A stretch of 64,000 nucleotides of DNA. It comes from Pelovirga terrestris. GTDB taxonomy: Bacteria > Desulfobacterota > Desulfuromonadia > Desulfuromonadales > Geopsychrobacteraceae. The DNA is taken from NCBI RefSeq assembly GCF_014773365.1, contig NZ_JACWUN010000013.1, forward strand, positions 38,727-102,726. Direction: 5' to 3'. Position 1 is the stretch's first letter; each line of letters starts with the position of its first letter. Below, piece by piece: positions 51,270 to 59,539 of this stretch. The translations under genes were made by a program, and so were the position numbers. The notes beneath the pieces were generated by a model, which had not been told where the DNA came from, ran no database searches, and saw only the letters and a program-made list of their open reading frames with translations.

Positions 51270-52583
51270 ATGGCATTAAGCAATTATCTGAGAATTCCTG
51301 GCATTTTTCTTTGTCTATTGGCAATGGCATCGCCGGTCGCTGCAACTTCACTGCATTTAACCGTGGATGAAGCGATCCTGCGAGGGCTGGAGCAAAATCC
51401 CCAGGTCAAAGGGAGCCACCTAGCTGTTGCTGAAGCAGAAGAGGGGATAAATCAGTCCCGCAGTGCTTTTTTGCCGACCTTAAGCGTTGATTACAGTTAT
51501 CGTCGCCTCTATAATAATACCAATGGCGAACGCGATACCGATTTCTTAAGTCAGCGCAGCCAAACGTTCCAGTCCCGCTTGACCCAGCCCCTTTTCAAGG
51601 GTTTTTCCTCGGTTGCCGGCTATCGCAAGGCTGAGCTGACGCGAGATTATCGACATTATCAGCTTAACGATCTGCAGCGTCGTTTGGTTCTCGAAGTAAA
51701 ACAAAATTTTGCCGATTATTTGTGGGCGCAGCAGCGCCTGGTGCGATGGGAAGAATCCGTTGGCCGTCTCAAACGTCAGATAGAACTGGTATCTGCCTGG
51801 GTAGCTGAAGACTTTGCCCCGCGTTTGCGTTTGCTTGAGCTTGAAACCGAGCTGGCCCATGCTTTGCAGCAGCAGGTTGGTGCTCAAGCTGATCTTGCCA
51901 CTGCAGCTGCAGATCTACGTGCCTGGCTCATGATCCCTGCTGACATTGAGCTGTTTCTGATTGGGGAGTTAACCAGTGGCGTTGACCCCATACCAGGCAA
52001 GCTGATTGATTACATTGAACAGGCCTTACAATACCGTCCTGAACTCAAGTTAACAGCAACTGATATTTCCCTGGCACAGCAGGAACGCCGGATTATTCGT
52101 GCCCGCAAACTGCCTGAAGTCAACCTTGAGGGCAGCTGGGTCGATTTTGAGCGTGACTATCGTACCGGAGGGGTGCCCAGCGACGACCGTAATTACTACA
52201 CGGTTGGCGTCAACATCACTCTGCGCCCCTTTCAGGGAGGCGCCGTCTATTATGCCGATCGCCGTCAGGACCTGCAGATCCGCCGTCTCGGTGAGGTTCA
52301 GCGTTATTACCATAGTGCCATTGTTGCTGAGGTGACTGCACTCTATGAGCGTTTACAGGAAGGGCGCAGTCGTCTGGATGCTGCTGCCCAGGGGATTGCT
52401 GCCGCGCAAGAAGCCTATGCCTTTGCCGAAGAAGCCTCGCGCCTGGGCGCCGCGTCCCTGGATACCCTTCTCAATGCGGAGCTGCGTCTGACTCGCGCTG
52501 AGCTTGATCTTCTCGATGCGCGCTATCAGCAGCAACTGGCCTTGATCCGTTTTGAGCATGCGCTGGGTCTAGTCACTTATTGA
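51270..52583 (+). CDS. TolC-like outer membrane channel
   Basis: A 437-residue outer-membrane efflux protein with a signal peptide (cleavage after PVAA, about residue 25). It has the two-fold OEP pattern: TVDEAILRGLEQNPQVKGSHLAVAEAEEGINQSRSAFLPTLSVDYSYRR in the first half and AQQERRIIRARKLPEVNLEGSW in the second. It completes the type I secretion system, nine bases after the HlyD gene. Caulobacter encodes its RsaF elsewhere; here all three components are together. Confidence 0.93.
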   Translation: MALSNYLRIPGIFLCLLAMASPVAATSLHLTVDEAILRGLEQNPQVKGSHLAVAEAEEGINQSRSAFLPTLSVDYSYRRLYNNTNGERDTDFLSQRSQTFQSRLTQPLFKGFSSVAGYRKAELTRDYRHYQLNDLQRRLVLEVKQNFADYLWAQQRLVRWEESVGRLKRQIELVSAWVAEDFAPRLRLLELETELAHALQQQVGAQADLATAAADLRAWLMIPADIELFLIGELTSGVDPIPGKLIDYIEQALQYRPELKLTATDISLAQQERRIIRARKLPEVNLEGSWVDFERDYRTGGVPSDDRNYYTVGVNITLRPFQGGAVYYADRRQDLQIRRLGEVQRYYHSAIVAEVTALYERLQEGRSRLDAAAQGIAAAQEAYAFAEEASRLGAASLDTLLNAELRLTRAELDLLDARYQQQLALIRFEHALGLVTY

Positions 52584-52605
52584 GCAGGAAAGGTTTTTAT
52601 TTTCA

Positions 52606-53427
52606 ATGCAATTGCATTCGCCAAGCCCCTTTATTTTATTTAAGAATCTTCGTCTTCATCGGCAGTTGCTCTGGCAGATGACCAAACGTGAGGTTGTAGG
52701 ACGTTATCGTGGCTCCATGTTGGGGCTTTTCTGGTCTTTCTTCAATCCGGTCTTCATGCTGATGATCTACACCTTTGTTTTCAGTGTAGTATTTCAGGCC
52801 AAATGGGGAGAAAGTGATAGTGGCAGCAAGGTTGAATTTGCGGTAATTCTTTTTGCCGGGCTGATTGTCTTTAATCTTTTCTCAGAAGTGATCAACCGTT
52901 CACCTGGGCTGATATTGAGCCACGTCAACTATGTTAAAAAGGTTGTTTTTCCATTAGAGATCTTGCCGGTTGTCGTACTTGGTTCCGCCCTGTTTCATGC
53001 ATTGGTGAGCCTTTTGGTTTTGCTTTTGTTTAATGTGCTTGTCAATCAGTCGTTTGCTTGGACGATTTTCCTGCTGCCAATTGTCGTTTTTCCCCTTTTG
53101 GTATTTATTCTTGGCTGCTCATGGTTTCTGGCATCTGTTGGTGTTTTTCTGCGTGATGTCAGCCAGACAATAACCATTCTTACTACAGCTTTGCTGTTTC
53201 TAAGCCCGATTTTCTTTCCCTTGTCTGCCCTGCCGGAGTCATTTCGTCCCTATTTGTTTCTCAACCCATTGGCATTAATTATTGAGCAAGCCAGGGGTGT
53301 GTTGCTCTGGGGACACCTTCCGCATTGGTCTGCTTTACTGGTATATCTGGCTTTCAGTACCGGTGTTTTTTGCTTAGGGTTGCTTTGGTTTCAGAAAACA
53401 CGCAAAGGATTCGCCGATGTCCTCTGA
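52606..53427 (+). CDS. wzm: ABC-2 polysaccharide export permease Wzm
   Basis: A 273-residue inner-membrane permease with six helices. LLWQMTKREVVGRYRGSMLGLFWSFFNPVFMLMIYTFVFS is the typical first stretch of O-antigen/teichoic acid exporters. The C-terminal PESFRPYLFLNPLALIIEQARGVLLWG block is also conserved. With Wzt it moves lipid-linked O-polysaccharide to the periplasmic side. It overlaps wzt by 11 bases. Confidence 0.94.
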   Translation: MQLHSPSPFILFKNLRLHRQLLWQMTKREVVGRYRGSMLGLFWSFFNPVFMLMIYTFVFSVVFQAKWGESDSGSKVEFAVILFAGLIVFNLFSEVINRSPGLILSHVNYVKKVVFPLEILPVVVLGSALFHALVSLLVLLLFNVLVNQSFAWTIFLLPIVVFPLLVFILGCSWFLASVGVFLRDVSQTITILTTALLFLSPIFFPLSALPESFRPYLFLNPLALIIEQARGVLLWGHLPHWSALLVYLAFSTGVFCLGLLWFQKTRKGFADVL

Positions 53428-54853
53428 CGTTGCTATCAAGGTAGAGAACTTAGGCAAATGCTATCATATCTACGACACTCCCCGTGATCGGCTGAAGCAG
53501 TTTGTGATGCCCAGGTTCAAACGTGCCGTTGCCCCTCTTAGGCAACTCGTCACTCGTCACTCGTCACCCGTCACCGCTTACTACAAAGAGTTCTGGGCCT
53601 TGCGTGAAATATCCTTTGAAGTAAAGCGCGGTGAAACAGTCGGAATTGTTGGACGTAATGGTTCAGGTAAGTCAACCCTGCTACAAATGATTTGCGGTAC
53701 TCTCACTCCGACTACTGGAGACGTCACAACTAATGGGCGCATCGCTGCCCTGCTTGAACTCGGTTCCGGGTTTAATCCTGAATTTACCGGTCGTGAAAAT
53801 ATCTATATGAACGCCTCTGTTCTGGGTCTTGATCGCGAAGAAATTGATCGGCGATATGATGATATCGTCGCCTTTGCCGATATCGGTGAATTTATCGAAC
53901 AACCGGTAAAAACCTATTCCAGTGGCATGTATGTTCGTCTTGCCTTCGCGGTTGTGGCAAATGTCGATGCGGACATCCTTGTTATTGATGAGGCTCTGGC
54001 TGTTGGAGATGCTTTTTTTACCCAAAAATGTATGCGATTTTTAAGGCGTTTTCGAGAGAAAGGAACAATTCTTTTTGTTAGCCATGATACCAGCGCTGTA
54101 ATTAATCTCTGCGATCATGCCCTGTGGCTTAGTGAAGGTTATGCCCGTTGTGTCGGGACCGCCAAAGAGATCAGCGAAGCTTACTTGGCATCTTTTTATG
54201 ACGATCAACCAGGCCAGCTCGAAGTTCTTCCTCCTTCAGACCATTACGAGGCCCCAACTCTGCCCGCTGTGGAAGCTGTTCAATCGTCGTCGACTAGCGA
54301 CGATGATGTCGCCACCACTCTAACCCGCGATCAGCGCCTTGATTTTCTCAATGCAAGCAACTTGCGCAACGATCTGGAAATATTTACTTTTAATGAGGAT
54401 TCTGCTGCTTTCGGTATCCGTTCAGCTCGGATTAAGGATGTCCTCCTGGTGGACGACCAAGGGCGGCGACTTCTGTGGGTGGTCGGCGGCGAACTAGTGA
54501 CCTTGCGAGTCGTTGTTCTTTGCAGCGACGAAATTTATCGGCCCATCGTAGGGTTTTTTCTTAAAGATCGCCTTGGTCAGGTCTTGTTTGGCGATAATAC
54601 CTTTTTGACCTACCTGAATCAGCCTCTTCATATTGCCGCTGGTAGTGGTTTTATCGCAGCCTTTACTTTCCGTATGCCCATTCTTCCCCTCGGCGATTAT
54701 TCCTTCTGTGTCGCTGTCGCCGAAGGCAGCCAGCATGATCACATTCAACACCATTGGATGCATGACGCCCTGATGATTAAGTCTCATGCGACCAGTATAA
54801 CCACAGGACTTGTCGGGATTCCGATGCTCGATATTACGTTGAGGCAAACATGA
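53417..54853 (+). CDS. wzt: Polysaccharide export ATPase Wzt with carbohydrate-binding domain
   Basis: A 478-residue ATPase. The nucleotide-binding domain (about 1-270) has Walker A GRNGSGKSTL (near 79-88), signature YSSGMYVRLAF (near 168) and Walker B ADILVIDEALAVGD. The C-terminal ~190 residues form a separate beta domain (IRSARIKDVLLVDDQGRRLLWVVGGELVTLRV...), like the E. coli O9a Wzt domain that recognises the capped non-reducing end of the polymer. A four-unit 7-bp tandem repeat lies near residues 44-53. It overlaps both neighbours, by 11 and 4 bases. Confidence 0.94.
   Translation: MSSDVAIKVENLGKCYHIYDTPRDRLKQFVMPRFKRAVAPLRQLVTRHSSPVTAYYKEFWALREISFEVKRGETVGIVGRNGSGKSTLLQMICGTLTPTTGDVTTNGRIAALLELGSGFNPEFTGRENIYMNASVLGLDREEIDRRYDDIVAFADIGEFIEQPVKTYSSGMYVRLAFAVVANVDADILVIDEALAVGDAFFTQKCMRFLRRFREKGTILFVSHDTSAVINLCDHALWLSEGYARCVGTAKEISEAYLASFYDDQPGQLEVLPPSDHYEAPTLPAVEAVQSSSTSDDDVATTLTRDQRLDFLNASNLRNDLEIFTFNEDSAAFGIRSARIKDVLLVDDQGRRLLWVVGGELVTLRVVVLCSDEIYRPIVGFFLKDRLGQVLFGDNTFLTYLNQPLHIAAGSGFIAAFTFRMPILPLGDYSFCVAVAEGSQHDHIQHHWMHDALMIKSHATSITTGLVGIPMLDITLRQT
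53546..53573 (+). repeat. Heptanucleotide tandem repeat inside wzt
   Basis: Three exact copies of CTCGTCA (53546-53566) and a fourth with one change (CCCGTCA, 53567-53573). The unit is not a multiple of three, so gain or loss of one unit would shift the wzt frame. Confidence 0.85.
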
Positions 54854-55935
54854 ATCAGAAAGAGTTCAACCCGCTGAATTTTTCGCTGTGCTTCGCTCCT
54901 TATGACCCACGGTTTTTCAGCAGCGCATGGATCGAACATGTCCCATTTGCCTTCGCCTTGACTCAAATGTTACGTCCCCGAACTTTTGTCGAGCTGGGTA
55001 CCTATGCCGGTGCCTCCTACTGCGCCTTCTGTGAGGCGGTTCGTCAGCTGTCATTGGAAACCCGCTGTTTTGCTGTCGACACCTGGTGTGGTGATGAACA
55101 CGCCGGTTATTATCAAGAGGAGGTCTATCAGCAGCTCAGGGCCTATCATGATCCGCGCTACGGAGCCTTTTCCCAGCTCATGCGTCAGACTTTCGATCAG
55201 GCAGTCGAGAAATTTGACAATGCCACCATTGATCTGCTGCATATAGACGGCCTTCATACCTATGATGCTGTTCTTCACGATTTCCAGACCTGGCTGCCCA
55301 AAATGTCCTCCGCGGGTGTCGTGCTTTTTCACGATACCAGTGAACGTATCGCTGATTTTGGTGTTTGGAAGTGCTGGCAGGAACTGCGCAACCAGTATCC
55401 GGGTTTTGACTTTATCCATGGGCACGGTCTGGGGGTTCTGTTTGTTGGCAGCAAGATGCCTGTAGCTATTGAAATGCTCCTCGCCACTCCCACGCAGACA
55501 CAGCAGAATATCCGCCAGTTTTATTCCTCTCTGGGGCGACGGTTTACCCAGGACCAGTCATTGGCCAATTGTCGTAAGGATGTAGAAGATCAGCGCAGCC
55601 ATATCCAGGCCCAGCGTGCGATAATTGAAGACCAGCAACAATACATTGAAGCCCAGAAGGTAAATCTGGAAGACCAGCAACAATACATTGAAGCCCAGAA
55701 GGTAAATCTGGAAGACCAGCAACAATACATTGAAGCCCAGAAGGTAAATCTGGAAGACCAGCACCGATATGCAACCGAGCTAACCAGGAAGATTGAGGAA
55801 CTAAGTGCTAAAGCTGAAAATCTGCAGCAACAGCACCAGCTTGAGATGAATAGCCTCCGTGAAAGCTATGAACTGTCCCGCTCCTGGCGCCTGACAAAGC
55901 CGTTGCGCGCTCTTTCTGCACGGCTCAGCCGCTGA
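54850..55935 (+). CDS. Methyltransferase with tandem coiled-coil repeats (WbdD-like ruler candidate)
   Basis: A 361-residue protein. Residues ~35-215 form a class I SAM methyltransferase (Methyltransf_24-like): FVELGTYAGASYCAFCEAV is the SAM loop, and DLLHIDGLHTYDAVLHDFQTW with VVLFHDT follows. Residues ~246-330 are coiled coil built from 14-residue units (EDQQQYIEAQKVNL), three almost identical. The C-terminus SRSWRLTKPLRALSARLSR is a basic amphipathic end often seen in O-antigen enzymes. It overlaps wzt by four bases. In E. coli O9a, WbdD combines a capping methyltransferase with a coiled-coil ruler and its cap is read by Wzt; the layout here suggests a similar job. No kinase domain is seen. 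Confidence 0.8.
   Translation: MNQKEFNPLNFSLCFAPYDPRFFSSAWIEHVPFAFALTQMLRPRTFVELGTYAGASYCAFCEAVRQLSLETRCFAVDTWCGDEHAGYYQEEVYQQLRAYHDPRYGAFSQLMRQTFDQAVEKFDNATIDLLHIDGLHTYDAVLHDFQTWLPKMSSAGVVLFHDTSERIADFGVWKCWQELRNQYPGFDFIHGHGLGVLFVGSKMPVAIEMLLATPTQTQQNIRQFYSSLGRRFTQDQSLANCRKDVEDQRSHIQAQRAIIEDQQQYIEAQKVNLEDQQQYIEAQKVNLEDQQQYIEAQKVNLEDQHRYATELTRKIEELSAKAENLQQQHQLEMNSLRESYELSRSWRLTKPLRALSARLSR
55627..55752 (+). repeat. Three 42-bp tandem repeats in the methyltransferase gene
   Basis: Units at 55627-55668, 55669-55710 and 55711-55752 are identical in nucleotides. Diverged units of the same length flank them at 55585-55626 and 55753-55794. Each codes for 14 residues, two heptads of coiled coil, so copy number changes lengthen or shorten the rod in whole turns. 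Confidence 0.9.
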
Positions 55936-55949
55936 CGCAGGCCAACCCG

Positions 55950-56939
55950 ATGAAACTCAAAATTGCGTTTATTTGCCAGCCCGAATATTTTCGTTTCTCT
56001 TATGAAAACGACCTTGATAGCTTTGCCTGTGTCAAAGAATTTCCTTTTCATTTCGACATGAGTGCCAGCGAATTCACAGCACTTGAAGAATTTGATGCCG
56101 ATTACAATTTCTTTTTTCGCGGTGAATTTTTTCCCGACAAGGTACTCTGCCGGCTGCGCGGTAACAAGGTTAATTTCTCCAGCGAACCCTTTCCCCGTTG
56201 TATCGACGGGCGTCTCGTGTATACTCGCGATTCGTTGTCGCGCTATAATCATTTTCGTCATATCCGCCACAAGCCTTTTGATTATGTTTTCCACTATGAC
56301 GAGAGCTCCCTGGCCTTTATGGCGCAAGATGGTATCAAGCTGTCTGGGGCCTTTCCTTTCCCTGTAGCGACCCGCACCTATGCCCCCCGTACAGCAGAAA
56401 AAAACTGGGATCTTTTCTTTATCGGGCGCAGCAGTACCCACCGCGAACAGTTTTTTGGGCCACTCAAACACCGCTATCACTTCCTCCATATTGCCCATGG
56501 TATCTGGGGCCCGCCCTTGGTTGAGTACCTGTGTCAGACCAAAATTTGCCTCAATATTCACGCCGAAGACGAAGTCTCCTGGGAGCCCCGTATGCAGATG
56601 CTTTTAGCCGTCGGCGTTTTTGTCATCAGCGAGCAGATTACCCCCAATTCGGTATTACGCCCCAACATCGATTATGTCGAAATCTCAACCCCTCAACAAT
56701 TGTCCGAGGCGGTTGAATACTATTTAGCGCATCCTGAGGAGCGGCAGAGGATTGCCGCCAGTGGTCGTGCCCGGGTCTGCGAGCACCTTGACGCCCGAGC
56801 GGTGTACCCCCGTCTGGTCGAGCAGCTTTCCCAGGGCCAGCTGCCGCGGTTTGCCGCCGATCCGGTGACGGCACTCCGCGAATGGTTGCATACCGTGAGG
56901 CGGGCAATGCAGTTGCTGAAGGCCCTGTTGCGCCCTTGA
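55950..56939 (+). CDS. CgeB-like glycosyltransferase
   Basis: A 329-residue GT-B type protein. The C-terminal half fits the Glyco_trans_1_2 domain of CgeB-like proteins: LFFIGRSSTHREQFFGPLKHRYHFLHIAHGIWG, then LCQTKICLNIHAEDEVSWEPRMQMLLAVGVFVISE, and SGRARVCEHLDARAV. The N-terminal half is less conserved (FRGEFFPDKVLCRLRG). Between the methyltransferase and a GT4 gene it likely acts on the same surface glycan. It could alternatively glycosylate protein. Confidence 0.75.
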   Translation: MKLKIAFICQPEYFRFSYENDLDSFACVKEFPFHFDMSASEFTALEEFDADYNFFFRGEFFPDKVLCRLRGNKVNFSSEPFPRCIDGRLVYTRDSLSRYNHFRHIRHKPFDYVFHYDESSLAFMAQDGIKLSGAFPFPVATRTYAPRTAEKNWDLFFIGRSSTHREQFFGPLKHRYHFLHIAHGIWGPPLVEYLCQTKICLNIHAEDEVSWEPRMQMLLAVGVFVISEQITPNSVLRPNIDYVEISTPQQLSEAVEYYLAHPEERQRIAASGRARVCEHLDARAVYPRLVEQLSQGQLPRFAADPVTALREWLHTVRRAMQLLKALLRP

Positions 56940-56977
56940 AAAATGCGATTAACCAGGTAAAGGATAAAATTGAATCC

Positions 56978-58204
56978 ATGAAGATAGTGTATCTCCTTCC
57001 TTGCTGTACTGTTTCCGGCGGGGTTGCTGTTGTCATGCAGCATGCCAATCGTCTGCAAGCCAGGGGGCATGAGGTTTTCCTCGTAAACCAGCAGAACGAT
57101 AAGGAAACCAGTTGGTTCCCTGACCAGAAGGTGCCGGTGCTGACCCTTGCCGAGTACCCCGCAGATGTCGATATTCTGGTAGCAACCGGTTGGTCAACAT
57201 CATTTCAGGTTGCCCGTCTCGAAGCCCAGAGCAAATTTTATTTTGTCCAGTCCGATGAAACGCGCTTTCACCCAGCGGAAAGCATCTGGCGTCATCTGAC
57301 CGCTGTTTCCTACTGTTTTGATTTTCACTATATCACCGAAGCACGCTGGATTCAGCAGTGGCTGCAAGCCAATTTTCGGCAAACCTCTGCTCTGGTGCCC
57401 AACGGCATCGACCCGCAACTTTTCTTCCCCTGTTCACCTCTGCAAAAAAAGGGAAGTAAACCCCGAGTTCTGCTCGAAGGAGCCATCGGCCTGCCTTATA
57501 AGGGCATGGCCGAAGCTTTTGCCGCTATTGAGCCTCTTGATGTCGAAGTCTGGTGTGTCAGTTCCTATGGCCGCCCCCGCCCCGAGTGGAAATGCCACCG
57601 CTTCTTTGAGCAGGTTCCCATGGTACAAATGCGGGAAATTTACTCCAGCTGTGATATATTACTCAAGCTCAGCCGTGTGGAGGGGTTTTTTGGCCCTCCC
57701 ATGGAGATGATGGCCTGTGGCGGGGTGCCCGTAGTGGGGCGTGTGACCGGCTATGACGAATACATCGTCGACGGGGGCAATGCCCTGGTGGTCGATCCTC
57801 TTGATATTCCGGCCGCGACTGCTGCTGTGCGGCGACTGATTGATGATCCCGGGCTGTACCGTCAATTGCAGGCTGAAGGTCAAGAAACCGCCGCCCGGTG
57901 GGGCTGGGAGCAGACCATTGATACCTTGGAAGAGCTATATTCCGCCACCCGCAATGTGCCATCCCCGGCAATCCAGCCTTACAGCGCCAACCTCAACAAC
58001 AGCATTGCTGCGCTGTATGCCATGAGTACCGGGGAACAAGATATTCAGTGTGAGGTGCTTCAATCACCGCCGACCTTTACCAATGCCGATCTCCTCTGCC
58101 GCAAACTTCAGCAACAGCGCTGGTTTTCTGCCGTGGCCGATCTGGTGGCCAGGCTTTATCGTGTCGGTAAAGCACTACGCGCCCGCCTTGGATATCATGC
58201 GTAA
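56978..58204 (+). CDS. Family 4 glycosyltransferase
   Basis: A 408-residue GT-B enzyme. MKIVYLLPCCTVSGGVAVVMQHANRLQARGHEV is the typical start. The C-terminal donor site has KLSRVEGFFGPPMEMMACGGVPVVGRVTGYDEYI, with the Glu-x7-Glu-like pattern of GT4 retaining enzymes, and DPLDIPAATAAVRRLIDDP. The frame extends upstream to 56882 but overlaps the previous gene and lacks the family start. Donor and acceptor are unknown. Confidence 0.87.
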   Translation: MKIVYLLPCCTVSGGVAVVMQHANRLQARGHEVFLVNQQNDKETSWFPDQKVPVLTLAEYPADVDILVATGWSTSFQVARLEAQSKFYFVQSDETRFHPAESIWRHLTAVSYCFDFHYITEARWIQQWLQANFRQTSALVPNGIDPQLFFPCSPLQKKGSKPRVLLEGAIGLPYKGMAEAFAAIEPLDVEVWCVSSYGRPRPEWKCHRFFEQVPMVQMREIYSSCDILLKLSRVEGFFGPPMEMMACGGVPVVGRVTGYDEYIVDGGNALVVDPLDIPAATAAVRRLIDDPGLYRQLQAEGQETAARWGWEQTIDTLEELYSATRNVPSPAIQPYSANLNNSIAALYAMSTGEQDIQCEVLQSPPTFTNADLLCRKLQQQRWFSAVADLVARLYRVGKALRARLGYHA

Positions 58205-58216
58205 GGCTTGGTTTTT

Positions 58217-59290
58217 ATGACAATATGCCCACAAACCCCACACCTCTCTGGTACCTTGTCCGCCCTCAACGGTGTGCGCGGCATTGCCGTCATTTTGGTA
58301 TTTCTCTTTCACGCTGGGGTTCCCGGTTTTACCGGTGCCTTCATCGGTGTAGATATCTTCTTTGTCCTTAGCGGCTTCCTGATCACCGTGCTGTTGTTGC
58401 AGGAGCACCAGCGCAATGGATCGATCAGCCTCAAAAAGTTTTATCTGCGTCGGGTCCTGCGGTTATTGCCAGCACTGCTGGTGTTGTTGGCTTGTTATCT
58501 GACCTACTGGTTCCTTGTCGCCCCCGATAGCGCCACCCGCCTTTATCACCTGCAGGATGCCGCCATGTCCCTCTTTTATGTTGCCAACTGGACCCGCGCC
58601 TTTGGTCTTGACCGACCATACCACCTGGGGCATTGCTGGTCGTTGTCCATCGAAGAGCAATTTTATGCTGTCTGGCCCCTTATCTTGTTGCTCCTGCTGC
58701 GCTTGAATAAAGCCGGGCAGATTGTTTGTGTTAGCGCCATGTTTCTGGCATCCTGGGGGTGGCGCGTCTGGTTGCTCGCCCAGGGTGCTGAGTGGGCACG
58801 GCTTTACAACGGCTTTGACACCCGGGCCGATATGTTGCTGGCCGGCTGCCTGCTTGCCCTGCTCTGGAATGCCGGTGCCCTCGAATGCTGGCGACGCCTC
58901 CTGTCAGCACCCGTCGTTACCTGGAGTGCCGCTGCTTCGCTGGGCGTCCTGGCGGTGACCGCTCGCTGGCAAACGTCAATCCTGTATCAGTGGCAGTATC
59001 TTTTGGTTGCGCTGGCAACGCTACTCATCCTGTTCGGATTGCTCGAGCGGCCCGGAATCCTTACCCAACTGTTAAGTTGGCCGCCGTTGGTAGGCCTCGG
59101 TACCATCTCCTATGCCCTGTACCTTTGGCACTACCCCTTGCTGCACCTCATGTCACGTCATGGATTTGGCGGTTCAGCCCTGGTGATCTGGACGGCTATT
59201 CTGACTGTGGGCGTGTCGATCATTTCGTGGTACGGTGTCGAACGACCAGCGTTGCAAATGAAGCAGCGTATTGCCTCAGCTCAAAAATAG
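58217..59290 (+). CDS. OafA/YrhL-type acyltransferase
   Basis: A 357-residue integral membrane acyltransferase-3 protein with about ten helices. LNGVRGIAVILVFLFHAGVPGFTGAFIGVDIFFVLSGFLITVLL carries the catalytic His in FLFHAG; FYLRRVLRLLPAL has the conserved RxxR; HCWSLSIEEQFYAVWP is the second signature. Such enzymes O-acetylate O-antigen or other surface sugars. The ATG at 58217 is preferred over a TTG at 58208. It is the last glycan gene before the S-layer gene. Confidence 0.92.
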   Translation: MTICPQTPHLSGTLSALNGVRGIAVILVFLFHAGVPGFTGAFIGVDIFFVLSGFLITVLLLQEHQRNGSISLKKFYLRRVLRLLPALLVLLACYLTYWFLVAPDSATRLYHLQDAAMSLFYVANWTRAFGLDRPYHLGHCWSLSIEEQFYAVWPLILLLLLRLNKAGQIVCVSAMFLASWGWRVWLLAQGAEWARLYNGFDTRADMLLAGCLLALLWNAGALECWRRLLSAPVVTWSAAASLGVLAVTARWQTSILYQWQYLLVALATLLILFGLLERPGILTQLLSWPPLVGLGTISYALYLWHYPLLHLMSRHGFGGSALVIWTAILTVGVSIISWYGVERPALQMKQRIASAQK

Positions 59291-59331
59291 CCATAAAAGG
59301 TTTAAAAATTTAAATAAAAGAACAAAAACTA

Positions 59332-59359
59332 TTGACACAAAGTGCCAAGTCGCTATATT
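59332..59359 (+). promoter_or_regulatory. Strong promoter of the S-layer gene
   Basis: TTGACA (59332-59337) and TATATT (59354-59359), 16-base spacing. The transcript would have a ~170-base leader containing a GCGACA-TGG-TGTCGC hairpin (59494-59508) and an ACACGTGT palindrome just before AGGAGAG. Long structured leaders that stabilise mRNA are usual for S-layer genes. Confidence 0.75.
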
Positions 59360-59539
59360 GGAGCACAATGTTTTGCCCTGCCGCGGTCTTAAGGGAGGGG
59401 CTTGTCAGTCGCATAAAAGTGATAGAAGCTAGAATCCAAAAAAGATAAATTCAAAGTAGGGCTTAAAGCGTAACGAACAAGGCTAGTCCTCGAGGCGACA
59501 TGGTGTCGCAATTATTAACACGTGTTAGGAGAGAATATT

